Shown here in pieces: positions 1 to 9,588 of a stretch of 64,000 bases of DNA. A model generated the notes under the pieces. It was not told where the DNA came from, made no database searches, and worked only from the letters and a program-made list of their open reading frames with translations. The stretch is from Caldicellulosiruptor danielii (GTDB lineage: Bacteria > Bacillota > Thermoanaerobacteria > Caldicellulosiruptorales > Caldicellulosiruptoraceae), in assembly GCF_034343125.1 (NCBI RefSeq), contig NZ_CP139957.1:2662001-2726000 (forward strand), read 5' to 3'. The translations under genes were made by a program, and so were the position numbers. Position 1 is the first letter of the stretch. The number at the start of each line of letters is the position of its first letter.

Positions 1-328
1 AGTTAGCGAAGGACAGATTGAAACCCAAGCAATCAACGTTGTGCAGCCTGATATCTCAATCATATGCGACAAAAGAAAACTCTCTGAAAGAGGCTGTGTA
101 GGTGCTCCTGAGATGATAATTGAAGTTGCATCACAAAGCCGCCCAGCTCATGATAAGGTAAAAGAATACTGGATAGTTAATCCCATAAATCAAACCATTT
201 TAGTTTACAGACTTAAAGATAATGAAGACTTCCAAGCACCTGAAAGCTATACCTTTAACAACAAAGTCAAGGTAGGAATTTTCGAAGATCTCATAATAGA
301 CTTTGCCCAAATAAAAGAGGTGTTATAA
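1..328 (+). CDS. Uma2-family (DUF820) protein, C-terminal part; 5' end outside window
   Basis: The frame is open from base 2 and only about the last 108 codons are present. The runs VVQPDISIICDK and VKEYWIVNP are typical of Uma2 proteins, a PD-(D/E)XK nuclease-fold family of unclear function that is common in multicopy in thermophilic Firmicutes. Between EVAS and KVKEYWIV the protein is about a dozen residues shorter than family members usually are, in the segment that normally carries a helix between the nuclease-fold strands. I read this as an in-frame deletion and suspect a decaying gene. The tail after YWIV is normal. Confidence 0.7.
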   Translation, partial: VSEGQIETQAINVVQPDISIICDKRKLSERGCVGAPEMIIEVASQSRPAHDKVKEYWIVNPINQTILVYRLKDNEDFQAPESYTFNNKVKVGIFEDLIIDFAQIKEVL

Positions 329-360
329 AGATCTTCAATAAGAAGAATGGCATAAACAAA

Positions 361-396
361 AAGGGTAACCACCCTTCTTGTGGAGTAGCTACCCTT
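361..396 (+). terminator. Possible terminator hairpin after the Uma2 gene
   Basis: AAGGGTA at 361-367 can pair with TACCCTT at 390-396, with a further CAC/GTG pairing inside, and the plus strand continues into a T-rich stretch. It lies 33 bp past the Uma2 stop. It could equally end the convergent tRNA operon. Confidence 0.35.
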
Positions 397-486
397 ACTT
401 TTCTCATCCTTTTAAAGTAACTATGGATTTACTGTATAAAAATGAACTTGTTATAATCCTTCAACCTCAAAACCCTCAAAAACAAA

Positions 487-563
<77 letters not shown>

Positions 564-572
564 GCATTTAAA

Positions 573-648
<76 letters not shown>

Positions 649-672
649 ACCTGTTATTTTTATTAAATTAAA

Positions 673-748
673 TGGAGCTGGCGATGGGACTCGAACCCGC
701 AACCTGCCGATTACAAGTCGGCTGCTCTACCGATTGAGCTACGCCAGC
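673..748 (-). tRNA. tRNA-Thr (anticodon TGT)
   Basis: Minus-strand cloverleaf; acceptor GCTGGCG (748-742) pairs with CGCCAGC (683-677). The anticodon loop CTTGTAA gives TGT, which reads ACA. CCA is encoded at 675-673. Confidence 0.96.
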
Positions 749-765
749 ACCATTTATAATCTTAG

Positions 766-850
766 TGGTGGAGGGGGTTGGATTCGAACCAACGAAGCCT
801 GCGGCAACAGATTTACAGTCTGCCCCCTTTGACCACTTGGGTACCCCTCC
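766..850 (-). tRNA. tRNA-Tyr (anticodon GTA)
   Basis: Minus-strand class II tRNA of 85 nt with a long variable arm. Acceptor GGAGGGG (850-844) pairs with CCCCTCC (776-770). The anticodon loop CTGTAAA gives GTA, and CCA is encoded at 768-766. Confidence 0.96.
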
Positions 851-945
851 ATTTTTTGCTCTCTTCTTTCTTGAGAGCTGACGTTTTTGTATTTTAGCAC
901 ATGCTTTCCCTTTCTGTCAATACCCTTTTCTACCGTCTATTCTAA

Positions 946-1022
946 TGGTCGGGGTGAGAGGACTTGAACCTCCGGCCCCATGGTCCCAAACCACGTGCTC
1001 TACCAAGCTGAGCTACACCCCG
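946..1022 (-). tRNA. tRNA-Pro (anticodon TGG)
   Basis: Minus-strand cloverleaf; acceptor CGGGGTG (1022-1016) pairs with CACCCCG (956-950). The anticodon loop TTTGGGA gives TGG, and CCA is encoded at 948-946. It is the first tRNA behind the operon promoter. Confidence 0.96.
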
Positions 1023-1036
1023 CCATCAGCATTTAT

Positions 1037-1065
1037 ATAATAGCATCATTTTTTATTTTCGTCAA
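1037..1065 (-). promoter_or_regulatory. Sigma-A type promoter of the tRNA operon
   Basis: On the minus strand TTGACG (1065-1060) is separated by exactly 17 bp from TATTAT (1042-1037), about 15 bp before tRNA-Pro. It is the only good promoter upstream of the five tRNAs. Confidence 0.8.
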
Positions 1066-1194
1066 GAGGTAAAACTTTAGATTTCCTTTTTCGGTCCCAA
1101 TATTATATAATTTTCTTGACTTTCACAAGTTATTCTGACCTTATATTTCCATCACAGCCAAAGACGAATGGTAAAAAAGGAAGGTGAAGCTTTT

Positions 1195-3483
1195 ATGAAA
1201 AAGTTCTTTAGTATTATCTTTATCCTTATATTTCTTTTTAGCCCTGTCAATATCTCATCCTCAGCTGAGAAAAAAACTAATACCTTTGAAGTTCCAGCCA
1301 AAAGCTTTGTAACTGTTGAGCAAGGAATAGCAATTGTTCTCCATGAACTTGGATTTGATAAAAATCTGCAGTCAAATCCACAACCTATCTATGATTCAGC
1401 AGGTCAAAAGCCATCTAAAAATTTCCTTGGGTATGTTGCATTTGCCAAGAAATATTTACCCAAAAGCATACCACCTTTTAATTCAAAAATGACCCGGGTT
1501 TTTGCAGCTAAATTTATCCTCAGCTTACTTAATTGCAACACTTTTGATTCACAAAATCCTTTAGACAACAAAATTGTTCTATCAATCCTTGTTGAAAGCA
1601 AAGTAATATCAAGTACTCAAAAAAATGAATTAGAAAAACCTATCACTGGTGGGGAACTTCAAAAACTGGTAGGAAGAGTTAAAATAAAGATGATTGGAGT
1701 AGATATGGCAAAACCCGCATGGGAAGCATATTCTAAAGGAAAGCTAAAAGATGCAGAATTCATCTTCAAAAGATGCATAAATGCAGGACTTCATTTGGGC
1801 ACAACTCCCTCCTACCTTGCAAATTCTTACTATGGCTTGGGATTAGTTTATGCACATCATAGTAACAAAAGATACTATGAGGCTTATTCTATGTTAATTC
1901 AGGCAATCAAGATTGACAATAACGGCAAAATCGCACAGGCAGCAAAAAAATATTTAGCTGAAAAATTGCCACCTTATCAACTTGATCTTAATTATCAGCC
2001 AACAAAAAATCTTACATATGAAGAGGTTATGGCTCTTGTTGGACATCATCTTTATCTTGATGTAAAAGAAGTTCCATCAAACTTTGCTGCTAAGGACAAA
2101 AACAATAATAATCCTTCTTCGTGGGCTGCACCTTATGTGAGGCTTGCATTCTATAGAAAAAGCGTTCCTTTTGTTCCGTCATCTTTTAAAGATATAGCAC
2201 CAAGATATTGGATTGCAGCTTACCTTTGTAATGTAAAAGGCCTTATGCACTACGATTATGACAAATACTATGATTTTAAGGACATAAAGAGTCTTGATAC
2301 TAACTACAAGATGTTTATAAGTGTTGTAGTTGACAAAGGCATTATGGAACCTACATCAAAGGAAACATTTTCACCTTACGATGGAATAAACCGAATACAG
2401 CTAAGAAAAATCTTGCTCGCTATGAATTCGATCAAAGCTATTTCTACTCCAAAGCCTCCGTCCCAGCAGATCCTAACTGTCAAAACGTCAAAAATTATAG
2501 CCACATATTACAAGGGTGTTGAAGCTGAGCAGATTCAAATCATGACAAAAAGGTCAAAGTTTTTAGATATGATCAACTTTGATGCGGTAATGTTAGGTGT
2601 TGCAAGCACAAAAGAACATACCCAAGCTGTTTCTACTTATTTTTATAATCCAGATTTGGAGGCAGCTTTGCAAAAAGCAAATGAATTGGGAATTTCAACC
2701 TTCTTGTCCTTGAGCAATTTAAATAAAGGCAAATTTGATGCACAACTTGTTCACAACTACATTAAAGACGAAAAAGGACGAAAAACCTTAGTAAATGACC
2801 TGGTGAAACTTGTAAATCTATATAATCTTACGGGTGTCCATATAGATTTTGAACATCTAAACCCTCAAGATAAAGCAAATCTAACTGAGTTTATAAAACT
2901 GCTGTCAGAGAAATTAAAAAGATCAAACAAAAAACTCACAATGGTAATAGGCGCTTACATGAGCGATCTTGAAGCAAATGCAAGTGTCTATGACTTTGAA
3001 AAATTAGCCAAATACGTTGATTATTTTAACCTGATCTTGTACGATGACTTCCCAAAAAGCAAATATCCAATAACTGGCATTGACGGTCCCATTTCGAACA
3101 TAGTCAGAATTGAAAGAGTTTTGAAATACATGACATTGCGCATTCCATCATCAAAAATATTGATGGGTATTGGTGTATATGGCATTGATTTCAATATAAC
3201 AAACAAAACTGCCGAAAATGTTAAATTAAGTGATATACCAAACATTGTCAAAAATGCGATCCAAGGAAGTGTAAAATATTTCTATGATTCAAAATCTCAA
3301 AGTCCATATATTGAATTTAAAAATCCTGATAACACAGTTCATAAAGTTTGGTATGAAAACAAAAAGAGTTTGGAAGAGAGAATGAAGATGGTACACAAAT
3401 ATAATCTTGCAGGAATATGTTTTTACTGGCTTGGCAGTAGTAGTAATGAACTTTATCAGGTATTTGATAAATATTTGAAGTAG
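1195..3483 (+). CDS. Secreted GH18-like (YaaH/chitinase-fold) protein
   Basis: This 762-residue exported protein starts with a signal peptide (MKKFFSIIFILIFLFS). The ATG at 1195 was chosen over a GTG at 1168 because GGAAGGTG precedes it at the proper distance. The N-terminal two thirds contain SLH-like helical segments and a TPR-like stretch around residues 170-240. The C-terminal part, about residue 430 onward, is a TIM-barrel glycoside hydrolase 18-type domain with the strand motif GVHIDFE, where D551 and E553 match the catalytic DxE of the family. The group includes cortex-lytic and peptidoglycan hydrolases such as YaaH as well as chitinases, so the substrate is not settled. It is probably wall-associated. 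Confidence 0.8.
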   Translation: MKKFFSIIFILIFLFSPVNISSSAEKKTNTFEVPAKSFVTVEQGIAIVLHELGFDKNLQSNPQPIYDSAGQKPSKNFLGYVAFAKKYLPKSIPPFNSKMTRVFAAKFILSLLNCNTFDSQNPLDNKIVLSILVESKVISSTQKNELEKPITGGELQKLVGRVKIKMIGVDMAKPAWEAYSKGKLKDAEFIFKRCINAGLHLGTTPSYLANSYYGLGLVYAHHSNKRYYEAYSMLIQAIKIDNNGKIAQAAKKYLAEKLPPYQLDLNYQPTKNLTYEEVMALVGHHLYLDVKEVPSNFAAKDKNNNNPSSWAAPYVRLAFYRKSVPFVPSSFKDIAPRYWIAAYLCNVKGLMHYDYDKYYDFKDIKSLDTNYKMFISVVVDKGIMEPTSKETFSPYDGINRIQLRKILLAMNSIKAISTPKPPSQQILTVKTSKIIATYYKGVEAEQIQIMTKRSKFLDMINFDAVMLGVASTKEHTQAVSTYFYNPDLEAALQKANELGISTFLSLSNLNKGKFDAQLVHNYIKDEKGRKTLVNDLVKLVNLYNLTGVHIDFEHLNPQDKANLTEFIKLLSEKLKRSNKKLTMVIGAYMSDLEANASVYDFEKLAKYVDYFNLILYDDFPKSKYPITGIDGPISNIVRIERVLKYMTLRIPSSKILMGIGVYGIDFNITNKTAENVKLSDIPNIVKNAIQGSVKYFYDSKSQSPYIEFKNPDNTVHKVWYENKKSLEERMKMVHKYNLAGICFYWLGSSSNELYQVFDKYLK

Positions 3484-3596
3484 TTTTGCTAAAGAAATCT
3501 CCCCTTCTTGATTCTTTTTGTCATGCTCGAAAAATGATATAATTTTAAATGTCTACAATTTAAATCAAAATAATTGCAATTGAGGAGGAAAAGAAA

Positions 3597-4304
3597 GTGC
3601 AGCATATATTCAGCAAGGTGAGAAAAGCTGTTGAAGATTTCAATATGATAGAAGACGGCGATAAAATTGCAGTTGGTGTTTCTGCTGGAAAAGACAGCCT
3701 TACAATGCTCTATACTTTGAGCTTTATGAGAAGATTTTATCCAAAAAAATTTGAAGTTATTGCACTTACAGTTGATATGGGATTTGAAGGTATGGATTTT
3801 TCGCCAATAAAAGAATTTTGTGATAAAATAAATGTTGAATTTCATCTTGTGCCATCACAGATAAAACAGATTGTATTCGACATAAGAAAAGAAGAAAATC
3901 CTTGCTCGCTTTGTGCAAATCTTCGCCGTGGAATACTAAACTCAACTGCAAAAAGTCTTGGCTGTAACAAGGTTGCGCTTGGACATCATTTAGACGATGT
4001 GGTTGAGACATTTTTCTTGAGCTTATTTTTTGAAGGAAGGATATATTGTTTTTCACCAAAGACATACCTTGACAGAACTCAAATTACAACAATCAGGCCT
4101 ATGATTTATCTAAAAGAGCATGATTTGAGATCAGCTGCAAGAAAGCTTGAACTCCCTGTTATCACAAACCCATGCCCTGCGAATGGAAAAACTAACAGAC
4201 AAAGAATGAAAGAGTTTGTAAAAAGCTTAAAACAGTTTCATCCTGCCACCAAGGATTTGATCTTCAATGCTATAAAGAGAAATATATGGGGATTAAAAGG
4301 CTAA
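3597..4304 (+). CDS. TtcA/TilS-like PP-loop ATPase, probable tRNA thiolation enzyme
   Basis: The GTG start at 3597 follows GAGGAGG. The 235-aa product has the ATP-pyrophosphatase loop SAGKDS at residues 29-34, a CxxC pair (C103, C106) in PCSLCANLRRG, and the GHHLDD motif. These are the marks of the TtcA group, which adenylates a tRNA base and inserts sulfur using an iron-sulfur cluster held by cysteines; the third ligand is probably the cysteine in NPCPANGK. The family also includes archaeal-type enzymes acting on other tRNA positions, so the modified base is not certain. It appears to be a single-gene unit. Confidence 0.8.
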   Translation: MQHIFSKVRKAVEDFNMIEDGDKIAVGVSAGKDSLTMLYTLSFMRRFYPKKFEVIALTVDMGFEGMDFSPIKEFCDKINVEFHLVPSQIKQIVFDIRKEENPCSLCANLRRGILNSTAKSLGCNKVALGHHLDDVVETFFLSLFFEGRIYCFSPKTYLDRTQITTIRPMIYLKEHDLRSAARKLELPVITNPCPANGKTNRQRMKEFVKSLKQFHPATKDLIFNAIKRNIWGLKG

Positions 4305-4343
4305 ACTCTTGCGATTTTTGATGACAAAAGATTGGAGGCAAGC

Positions 4344-6983
4344 GTGAAGATGAAAAAGTTTTTAAGTTTTATCTCTTTTGCAACAATCTTGTCGCTCGTT
4401 CTATCAGCATTTGCAAAGCCGTATACAGAAATTTTGAGATTTAAAACAACACAGCAAATTGCCCCTCGCACGTATTATGAAAAATATGATCTTTTAACAA
4501 ATGAAGGGTTTGTGGATATAAACTGCATAAAGCTTGACCTAATAGATGGTGGCTTTGACTTTGATGTGCTAAAGTCAAGCGTTGCAAACACAGGCGATTT
4601 TGTCTATAACATGGTTTACAATCAAAACGAGAGAAACCCTGTTGCGGCAATAAACGCAAACTTCTTTTACACAAACACCAAAACAGACTACAATAAAATC
4701 TGGCCAATTGGAATTTCTGTATCAGATAGCAAGATTCTGTCTTCACCAAACAACAAGCAAAATACCTTTCCGGCCTTTGTGTACACAAACTCAAATGAAA
4801 TTCTTTTTGACTATATAAATGGTCTTTCATACAAGCTTGTAAATGTAGATTCTGGCTATGAATTCAAGATTGCACACGTAAACAAGTTCACAGGGGATTT
4901 GACATATCCTATTTTGTTCACAGGCGATTATGTTCGAAAAACCATCGGAAACAAGTACAAGGGAATTGTGGAGCTTATTATAAAAGATGGAATCATCAAA
5001 GATATCAGAGAAGAAGAGCAAGCTGTTGCCTTGGACAAGAGCGAATACCTTTTAGCAGCAACAGGAAACTACGCAAAAAACCTGAAAGCAAACTTCAAAG
5101 TGGGCGATAAGGTGGAAATCAAGATAGATCTTTCCATTCCACTTGAGAAAATTAAAGCTGCGGCATCTGGTAATACATTTTTATTAAAAGACGGCAAAAT
5201 ACCACCTTTTACACATGAGATTGCAGGAAGGCATCCGCGATCTGCAATTGGCATTGACAAAACCGGTCGATTTTTCTTTCTTGTTGCAGTTGATGGGCGA
5301 AATGGAAAGAGCATTGGCCTATCACAAGGTGAGCTTGCAAGCTTTTTGCAAACAATTGGCGTATGGACTGCCATAAACCTTGATGGCGGGTATTCCACAC
5401 AGCTTATCGCAAAGGACAATGATGGAAACCTCAAAGCCTTTTACTACACAGGTGAGACCAGAAAAGTTTTTGATTCAATAGCAGCTTTTTACAAATACAG
5501 AGATGATAAAATTGCCACATTTTATATAGACTGTCCTGACAAGGTCTTTGCAGGTGAAGAGTATCCTATAAAGGTATATGCAAAGGATAGATTCTATAAC
5601 ACAATCACATATGATGCTGTATATTTGAAGGTATACCAAGATGCTTATGAGATAGACATAAAAGATGGCATATTTTCGCCTTACAAAGACGGTGTTGTTA
5701 CAATATCTTGTGTGTATGAAGATGTGTACCAGAAAGTTTTTGCGCAAAAAAAGATTTCGGTGTACAAGCCAGAAATCTTGGACACAGACAAAAAGCAGCT
5801 TTACCTTTTGCCCGGTGAGTCAGCAAGGCTAAGGTTTTATATAAAAGATAAGGTTGGCCACTTTAAAGAGATAGACCCAAGAAAAGTTCAAGCAGAAGAA
5901 AATCCAGCTTATGAGTTCAGAGACGGAAGTTTCATAGCAAAATCTAACTTCCGAGGTTTTGTAACATTTACTTACAAAGACCTAAAATGCAGTCTACCCG
6001 TTGGGATAGGTCAAACCACACAGCTTTTAAGGTCGTTTGATTACCTTGCCTTGAGCTGGCCAAAAGGTGTTTCGATGTTTCTTTCATCCAAGAACAAGAC
6101 ACAGGGAAAATATTCAAACAAGATATATTTCAGTATCCCTTCAACAAAAGGCAAAAGCTTTAAGCTCAATTTTAAAACTCCTGCTAGCCTTACAAATATA
6201 AGTAAAATTTCATTTGACCTTTGCGCAAAGAATGTCAAAGTCTATTTTGGCTTTAAAATGCCAAATGGCACTCAAAAAGAGGTTGAAATAACCCAGCTTA
6301 AAAGTGACAATTTCAAAAGCTATTCCTTGAATGTAGAGAGCTACAAAACCTTAGACTATATTTTGCTTATTCCGCAAAAGACGCAAGGCTACATCTGGAT
6401 TGACAATCTCACAGGCAGTATTGTAAATCTACCTCCTGTTGAAGCTATAAACCAGTATGTTGCAAAGTTCGATACCAATCTTGCAAAGACATCTGTTATT
6501 TTCCTGACAAAAGGTTTTGAAAATCTGCCAAGTGATATCAAGAAAAAAGTAGAATCTAACCTTGGCAGCTATTTGAAATATTACAGTCTTGAAAAAGACA
6601 ACCCACCATATGAAAAGAATGAAAAGTTTAACATAGTATTTTTAAGAACCAAAAGTGGTTCAATTTTAGATTTTTCATTCTATCAGTGGATTAGGATTAA
6701 AAATCTGTCAGCTGAGAAAAAACCGCTGATTGTTGTTTTGGACATCCCCTTTGAAAGCCTCAGGCAAGATGAAAAGGATATACTCATAAGACTTTTAAAA
6801 TCAAGAAAAGCACCATCAATGATTATCTGTACCACGAGCGATTACACCCGTGTAGAAAGATACGATACTCTTTACATCGGATATGCATCATCAAATGACC
6901 TGCTTGCAAAATCAAGTACGAAAAGTGTAAACCTTGCATGTGATGTTGAGAAAGGCTACATTTACCTTGCAAGAGGGTATTAA
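4344..6983 (+). CDS. Secreted phosphodiester glycosidase (NAGPA domain) protein
   Basis: I place the start at GTG 4344, 5 bp behind GGAGG; ATG 4350 is possible and TTG 4332 would lie in the ribosome site. A signal peptide (LSFISFATILSLVLSAFA) is followed by a domain with the motifs HPRSAIGID, LVAVDGRNGKS and AINLDGGYSTQL. These match the NAGPA/DUF2233 phosphodiester glycosidase family, in which the DGG segment lies at the active site. The rest, about residue 370 onward, has beta-rich repeats resembling bacterial Ig-like modules. It probably acts on surface glycans outside the cell. A terminator follows directly. Confidence 0.8.
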   Translation: MKMKKFLSFISFATILSLVLSAFAKPYTEILRFKTTQQIAPRTYYEKYDLLTNEGFVDINCIKLDLIDGGFDFDVLKSSVANTGDFVYNMVYNQNERNPVAAINANFFYTNTKTDYNKIWPIGISVSDSKILSSPNNKQNTFPAFVYTNSNEILFDYINGLSYKLVNVDSGYEFKIAHVNKFTGDLTYPILFTGDYVRKTIGNKYKGIVELIIKDGIIKDIREEEQAVALDKSEYLLAATGNYAKNLKANFKVGDKVEIKIDLSIPLEKIKAAASGNTFLLKDGKIPPFTHEIAGRHPRSAIGIDKTGRFFFLVAVDGRNGKSIGLSQGELASFLQTIGVWTAINLDGGYSTQLIAKDNDGNLKAFYYTGETRKVFDSIAAFYKYRDDKIATFYIDCPDKVFAGEEYPIKVYAKDRFYNTITYDAVYLKVYQDAYEIDIKDGIFSPYKDGVVTISCVYEDVYQKVFAQKKISVYKPEILDTDKKQLYLLPGESARLRFYIKDKVGHFKEIDPRKVQAEENPAYEFRDGSFIAKSNFRGFVTFTYKDLKCSLPVGIGQTTQLLRSFDYLALSWPKGVSMFLSSKNKTQGKYSNKIYFSIPSTKGKSFKLNFKTPASLTNISKISFDLCAKNVKVYFGFKMPNGTQKEVEITQLKSDNFKSYSLNVESYKTLDYILLIPQKTQGYIWIDNLTGSIVNLPPVEAINQYVAKFDTNLAKTSVIFLTKGFENLPSDIKKKVESNLGSYLKYYSLEKDNPPYEKNEKFNIVFLRTKSGSILDFSFYQWIRIKNLSAEKKPLIVVLDIPFESLRQDEKDILIRLLKSRKAPSMIICTTSDYTRVERYDTLYIGYASSNDLLAKSSTKSVNLACDVEKGYIYLARGY

Positions 6984-6989
6984 AACACA

Positions 6990-7020
6990 AAAAGGTCCAG
7001 ACAAAGCGTTTGGACCTTTT
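6990..7020. terminator. Bidirectional intrinsic terminator
   Basis: AAAAGGTCCA (6990-6999) pairs with TGGACCTTTT (7011-7020), with a T-run on either strand. It separates the convergent glycosidase and spoIVA genes. Confidence 0.85.
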
Positions 7021-7024
7021 TGTT

Positions 7025-8500
7025 TTAAAGGATTATGAGAATAAATCCTCCACTTCCTTCATTTATAATCCTCTGCAAAGTCTCTCTGAGCTTTTCTTGG
7101 CTGTCTTCTGGCACTCTTAGAAGCTTATTTTGAAGTCCTTCTTTGACAAGCTCATGAAGCGATTTTCCAAATATGTTTGACTCCCAAATCTTTTTTGGGT
7201 CGTCTTCAAACTCTTTCATCAAAAAGTTCACAAGTTCTTCGCTCTGCTTTTCTGTTCCAACAATTGGCGACACTTCTGTCTCAACTTCAACTCTTATGAT
7301 GTGCAAAGATGGTGCAGAAGCCTTGAGTCTTACACCAAAGCTGTTTCCTCTTTTTACTATTTCAGGCGTTTCAAGCTTGAGCTCATCTAAAGCAGGTGCA
7401 ACAATACCGTATCCTTTCTCTTTTGCGCTATTTAGCGCATCTTTTAGCTTATCATACTCCCTCTTTATTTGCGAAAGCTCGCAAAGAAGCCTTACAAGAT
7501 GATGCTCGCCTTTTATTTCAAACCCGGTTGATTCTTCAATAATCTTGAATAAAAGCCCTTCTTTGAAGTAAATTGAAAGCTCGCTCTTCCCATCTCCCAA
7601 ATTTATTCCTACAACCTCACACCTGTCAATTTGGGGATGTTGTTTTAAAACTTCAAGCTGGTCTGATATATCTCTGATTTTGTCAAGTTTTTCTGCATAT
7701 TCCTTTATCTTTTCGTAAATCTCTTTTTTGAGCCACGACTCATCTTCCAGCTCGTCAAACCATCTGGGCAGGTTAATCTTTACTTCAACAACAGGAAATT
7801 CAAACAGTACTGTCTCTAAAATCCTCTTAACATCCTCAATCTGCATCTGAAGACAGTTGACAATCAAAACTGGCATCTTGTACTTCTCTTCAAGATCTTT
7901 TTTGAGCTCTTGTGTGTCGGGTGAGTAGGGTTTTGCAGTGTTGAGAACAATCACAAAAGGTTTGTTGATTTGCTTTAATTCTTCAATCACTCTTTCTTCT
8001 GCCTTTATGTAGTTTTCTCGCGGTATATCAGTAATTGTGCCATCTGTTGTAACCACAATTCCAATTGTTGAGTGGTCCTGGATGACCTTTTTTGTACCAA
8101 TTTCTGCTGCTTCTTCAAACGGGATTGGGTTTTCAAACCATGGTGTTGTGACCATGCGCGGGTGGTTTTCTTCCAAATGTCCCATTGCCCCTTCAACAAG
8201 GTACCCGACGCAGTCAACAAGCCGTACCTTAAGTCTTGCACCACTTGACAGCAAAACTTCAACAGCTTCATTAGGAACAAACTTTGGTTCTGTTGTCATT
8301 ATGGTTTTGCCCTGCGCACTTTGCGGAAGTTCATCCTTTGTTCTCTCTTTTTTATACTCATCTTCAATGTTTGGAATCACAAAAAGGTCCATGAATCTTT
8401 TAATAAAAGTAGATTTTCCAGTTCTAACCGGTCCAACAACACCAATGTAAATATCGCCATTTGTCCGTTTTGCTATATCTTTATAGATATCAACGTCCAT
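7025..8500 (-). CDS. spoIVA: SpoIVA, spore coat morphogenetic ATPase
   Basis: The 491-aa product matches SpoIVA over its full length: the N-terminal DIYKDIAKRTNGDIYIGVVG, a Walker A loop GPVRTGKST around residues 23-31, and the characteristic glycine-rich C-terminus ending GGFILIIL. SpoIVA polymerises on the forespore outer membrane with ATP hydrolysis and forms the base on which the coat assembles. ATG 8500 is preferred; a TTG lies one codon upstream. In sporulating Firmicutes the gene is expressed from sigma-E in the mother cell. Its ribosome site lies in an inverted repeat, listed separately. It shows that the organism is, or descends from, a spore former. Confidence 0.97.
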   Translation of the reverse strand: MDVDIYKDIAKRTNGDIYIGVVGPVRTGKSTFIKRFMDLFVIPNIEDEYKKERTKDELPQSAQGKTIMTTEPKFVPNEAVEVLLSSGARLKVRLVDCVGYLVEGAMGHLEENHPRMVTTPWFENPIPFEEAAEIGTKKVIQDHSTIGIVVTTDGTITDIPRENYIKAEERVIEELKQINKPFVIVLNTAKPYSPDTQELKKDLEEKYKMPVLIVNCLQMQIEDVKRILETVLFEFPVVEVKINLPRWFDELEDESWLKKEIYEKIKEYAEKLDKIRDISDQLEVLKQHPQIDRCEVVGINLGDGKSELSIYFKEGLLFKIIEESTGFEIKGEHHLVRLLCELSQIKREYDKLKDALNSAKEKGYGIVAPALDELKLETPEIVKRGNSFGVRLKASAPSLHIIRVEVETEVSPIVGTEKQSEELVNFLMKEFEDDPKKIWESNIFGKSLHELVKEGLQNKLLRVPEDSQEKLRETLQRIINEGSGGFILIIL

Positions 8501-8509
8501 CAAACAGCT

Positions 8510-8568
8510 TTCCCCCTACAATCTTTTAATGGACTTGTCAATAAAAATATATTTTGCTGTAGGGGGAA
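8510..8568 (-). promoter_or_regulatory. Inverted repeat that can mask the spoIVA ribosome binding site
   Basis: On the minus strand TTCCCCCTACA (8568-8558) is the perfect complement of TGTAGGGGGAA (8520-8510), and the second arm contains the spoIVA Shine-Dalgarno sequence. The loop is 37 nt. No T-tract follows, so it is not a normal terminator. Confidence 0.6.
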
Positions 8569-8599
8569 TTATTACAAAGATTTAAAGCTAATTAGCCTT

Positions 8600-9307
8600 T
8601 CATTTTATGAGAATATTCGATTTTAAAATTAAGGTTAAAAATACCAATACATATGCAATGCTCAAAGCCCCCGGAATTATTTCATTCTCAAATTTTAAAA
8701 CCTCTTCGAACAGTTCTTCAATTAGGTCTTTCAAAACCTCAGCTGATACAACCACCAAAATTAAAGTTGTGACAATGAAGAACAGTTTAATATTTATTCT
8801 ATGAGAAAGCTCAAGCACAAAGTATCCTAAAACAATAGCGGCAACTATGCCTGAGATAATCCCATAAAACAAAGCAAAAGATTTGTCCCTTGAAAATGAA
8901 GCCAATGAAAATATGACAAGCTCAGCTCCTTCTCGCAAGACATTTACAAAAGATAGTAGAAAAACTCCGTACGAATATGTCTTGAAATTAACAACCTTTT
9001 CATAAGTTTCCCTCTTGAAATCACTTTTTTGAAATTTGATTGCTACTGCTAAAAACCATGTAATTAAAACAACTAAAAGTGCTTTAAGTAATATTTCAAT
9101 GCCTTCAAATGATTCTTCAAGGCTCTGATAAAATGCAAATACAATAACACCAAATACCAAGCTTAAAATAACTCCAAGCACTAAACCAATCTTCATGTTC
9201 TTCATTAAATTCTTTTGTTCAAGTTTTTCAATAACACCTATCATCACAGCAACTATAAGGATTATTTCAAAAACCTCTCGAAAAGCAATTACAAATCCCT
9301 GAAACAT
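8600..9307 (-). CDS. FTR1-family iron permease
   Basis: The 235-aa membrane protein has about seven hydrophobic segments and two copies of the REXXE-type iron motif: REVFE at residues 10-14 and REGAE near residue 125. Those motifs define the FTR1/EfeU family, which carries ferric or ferrous iron across the membrane. A Fur-box-like site lies 26 bp upstream, consistent with iron control. There is no EfeO or EfeB partner beside it, so the transport partner is unknown. Confidence 0.88.
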   Translation of the reverse strand: MFQGFVIAFREVFEIILIVAVMIGVIEKLEQKNLMKNMKIGLVLGVILSLVFGVIVFAFYQSLEESFEGIEILLKALLVVLITWFLAVAIKFQKSDFKRETYEKVVNFKTYSYGVFLLSFVNVLREGAELVIFSLASFSRDKSFALFYGIISGIVAAIVLGYFVLELSHRINIKLFFIVTTLILVVVSAEVLKDLIEELFEEVLKFENEIIPGALSIAYVLVFLTLILKSNILIK

Positions 9308-9332
9308 ACCAAAAACTCCTTTCTGTGTTTTT

Positions 9333-9351
9333 GAAATTGATTTTCATTATC
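9333..9351 (-). promoter_or_regulatory. Fur box upstream of the FTR1 permease
   Basis: On the minus strand GATAATGAAAATCAATTTC matches 16 of the 19 positions of the classical Fur consensus. It is 26 bp before the permease start, where a repressor would block transcription or translation. Confidence 0.72.
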
Positions 9352-9422
9352 AATTATAAAGCAATGTAATAAGAATGTCAAGTATTTCTATATGAATAGT
9401 ATAGTTTGCTTGTATACGCAAA

Positions 9423-9441
9423 AAGGGCTTTTTTAGCCCTT
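9423..9441 (-). terminator. Hairpin with minus-strand T-tract and no visible upstream gene
   Basis: AAGGGCT and AGCCCTT close on a short T loop, and on the minus strand a run of five T follows. No minus-strand gene is visible between it and 9589, so either a short transcript ends here or it is a relic. Confidence 0.45.
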
Positions 9442-9588
9442 CACACTTCAAATCATACTATTGTTATAATTATCAAGTTTAGTCCATAAATTATTTGGAT
9501 ATACCCATATTAGGTATATTGACTTATCTATAACTTTTGCCTATAATATCTAATAGAAATAGATATTTGCATTATGGGGGTATATGGT

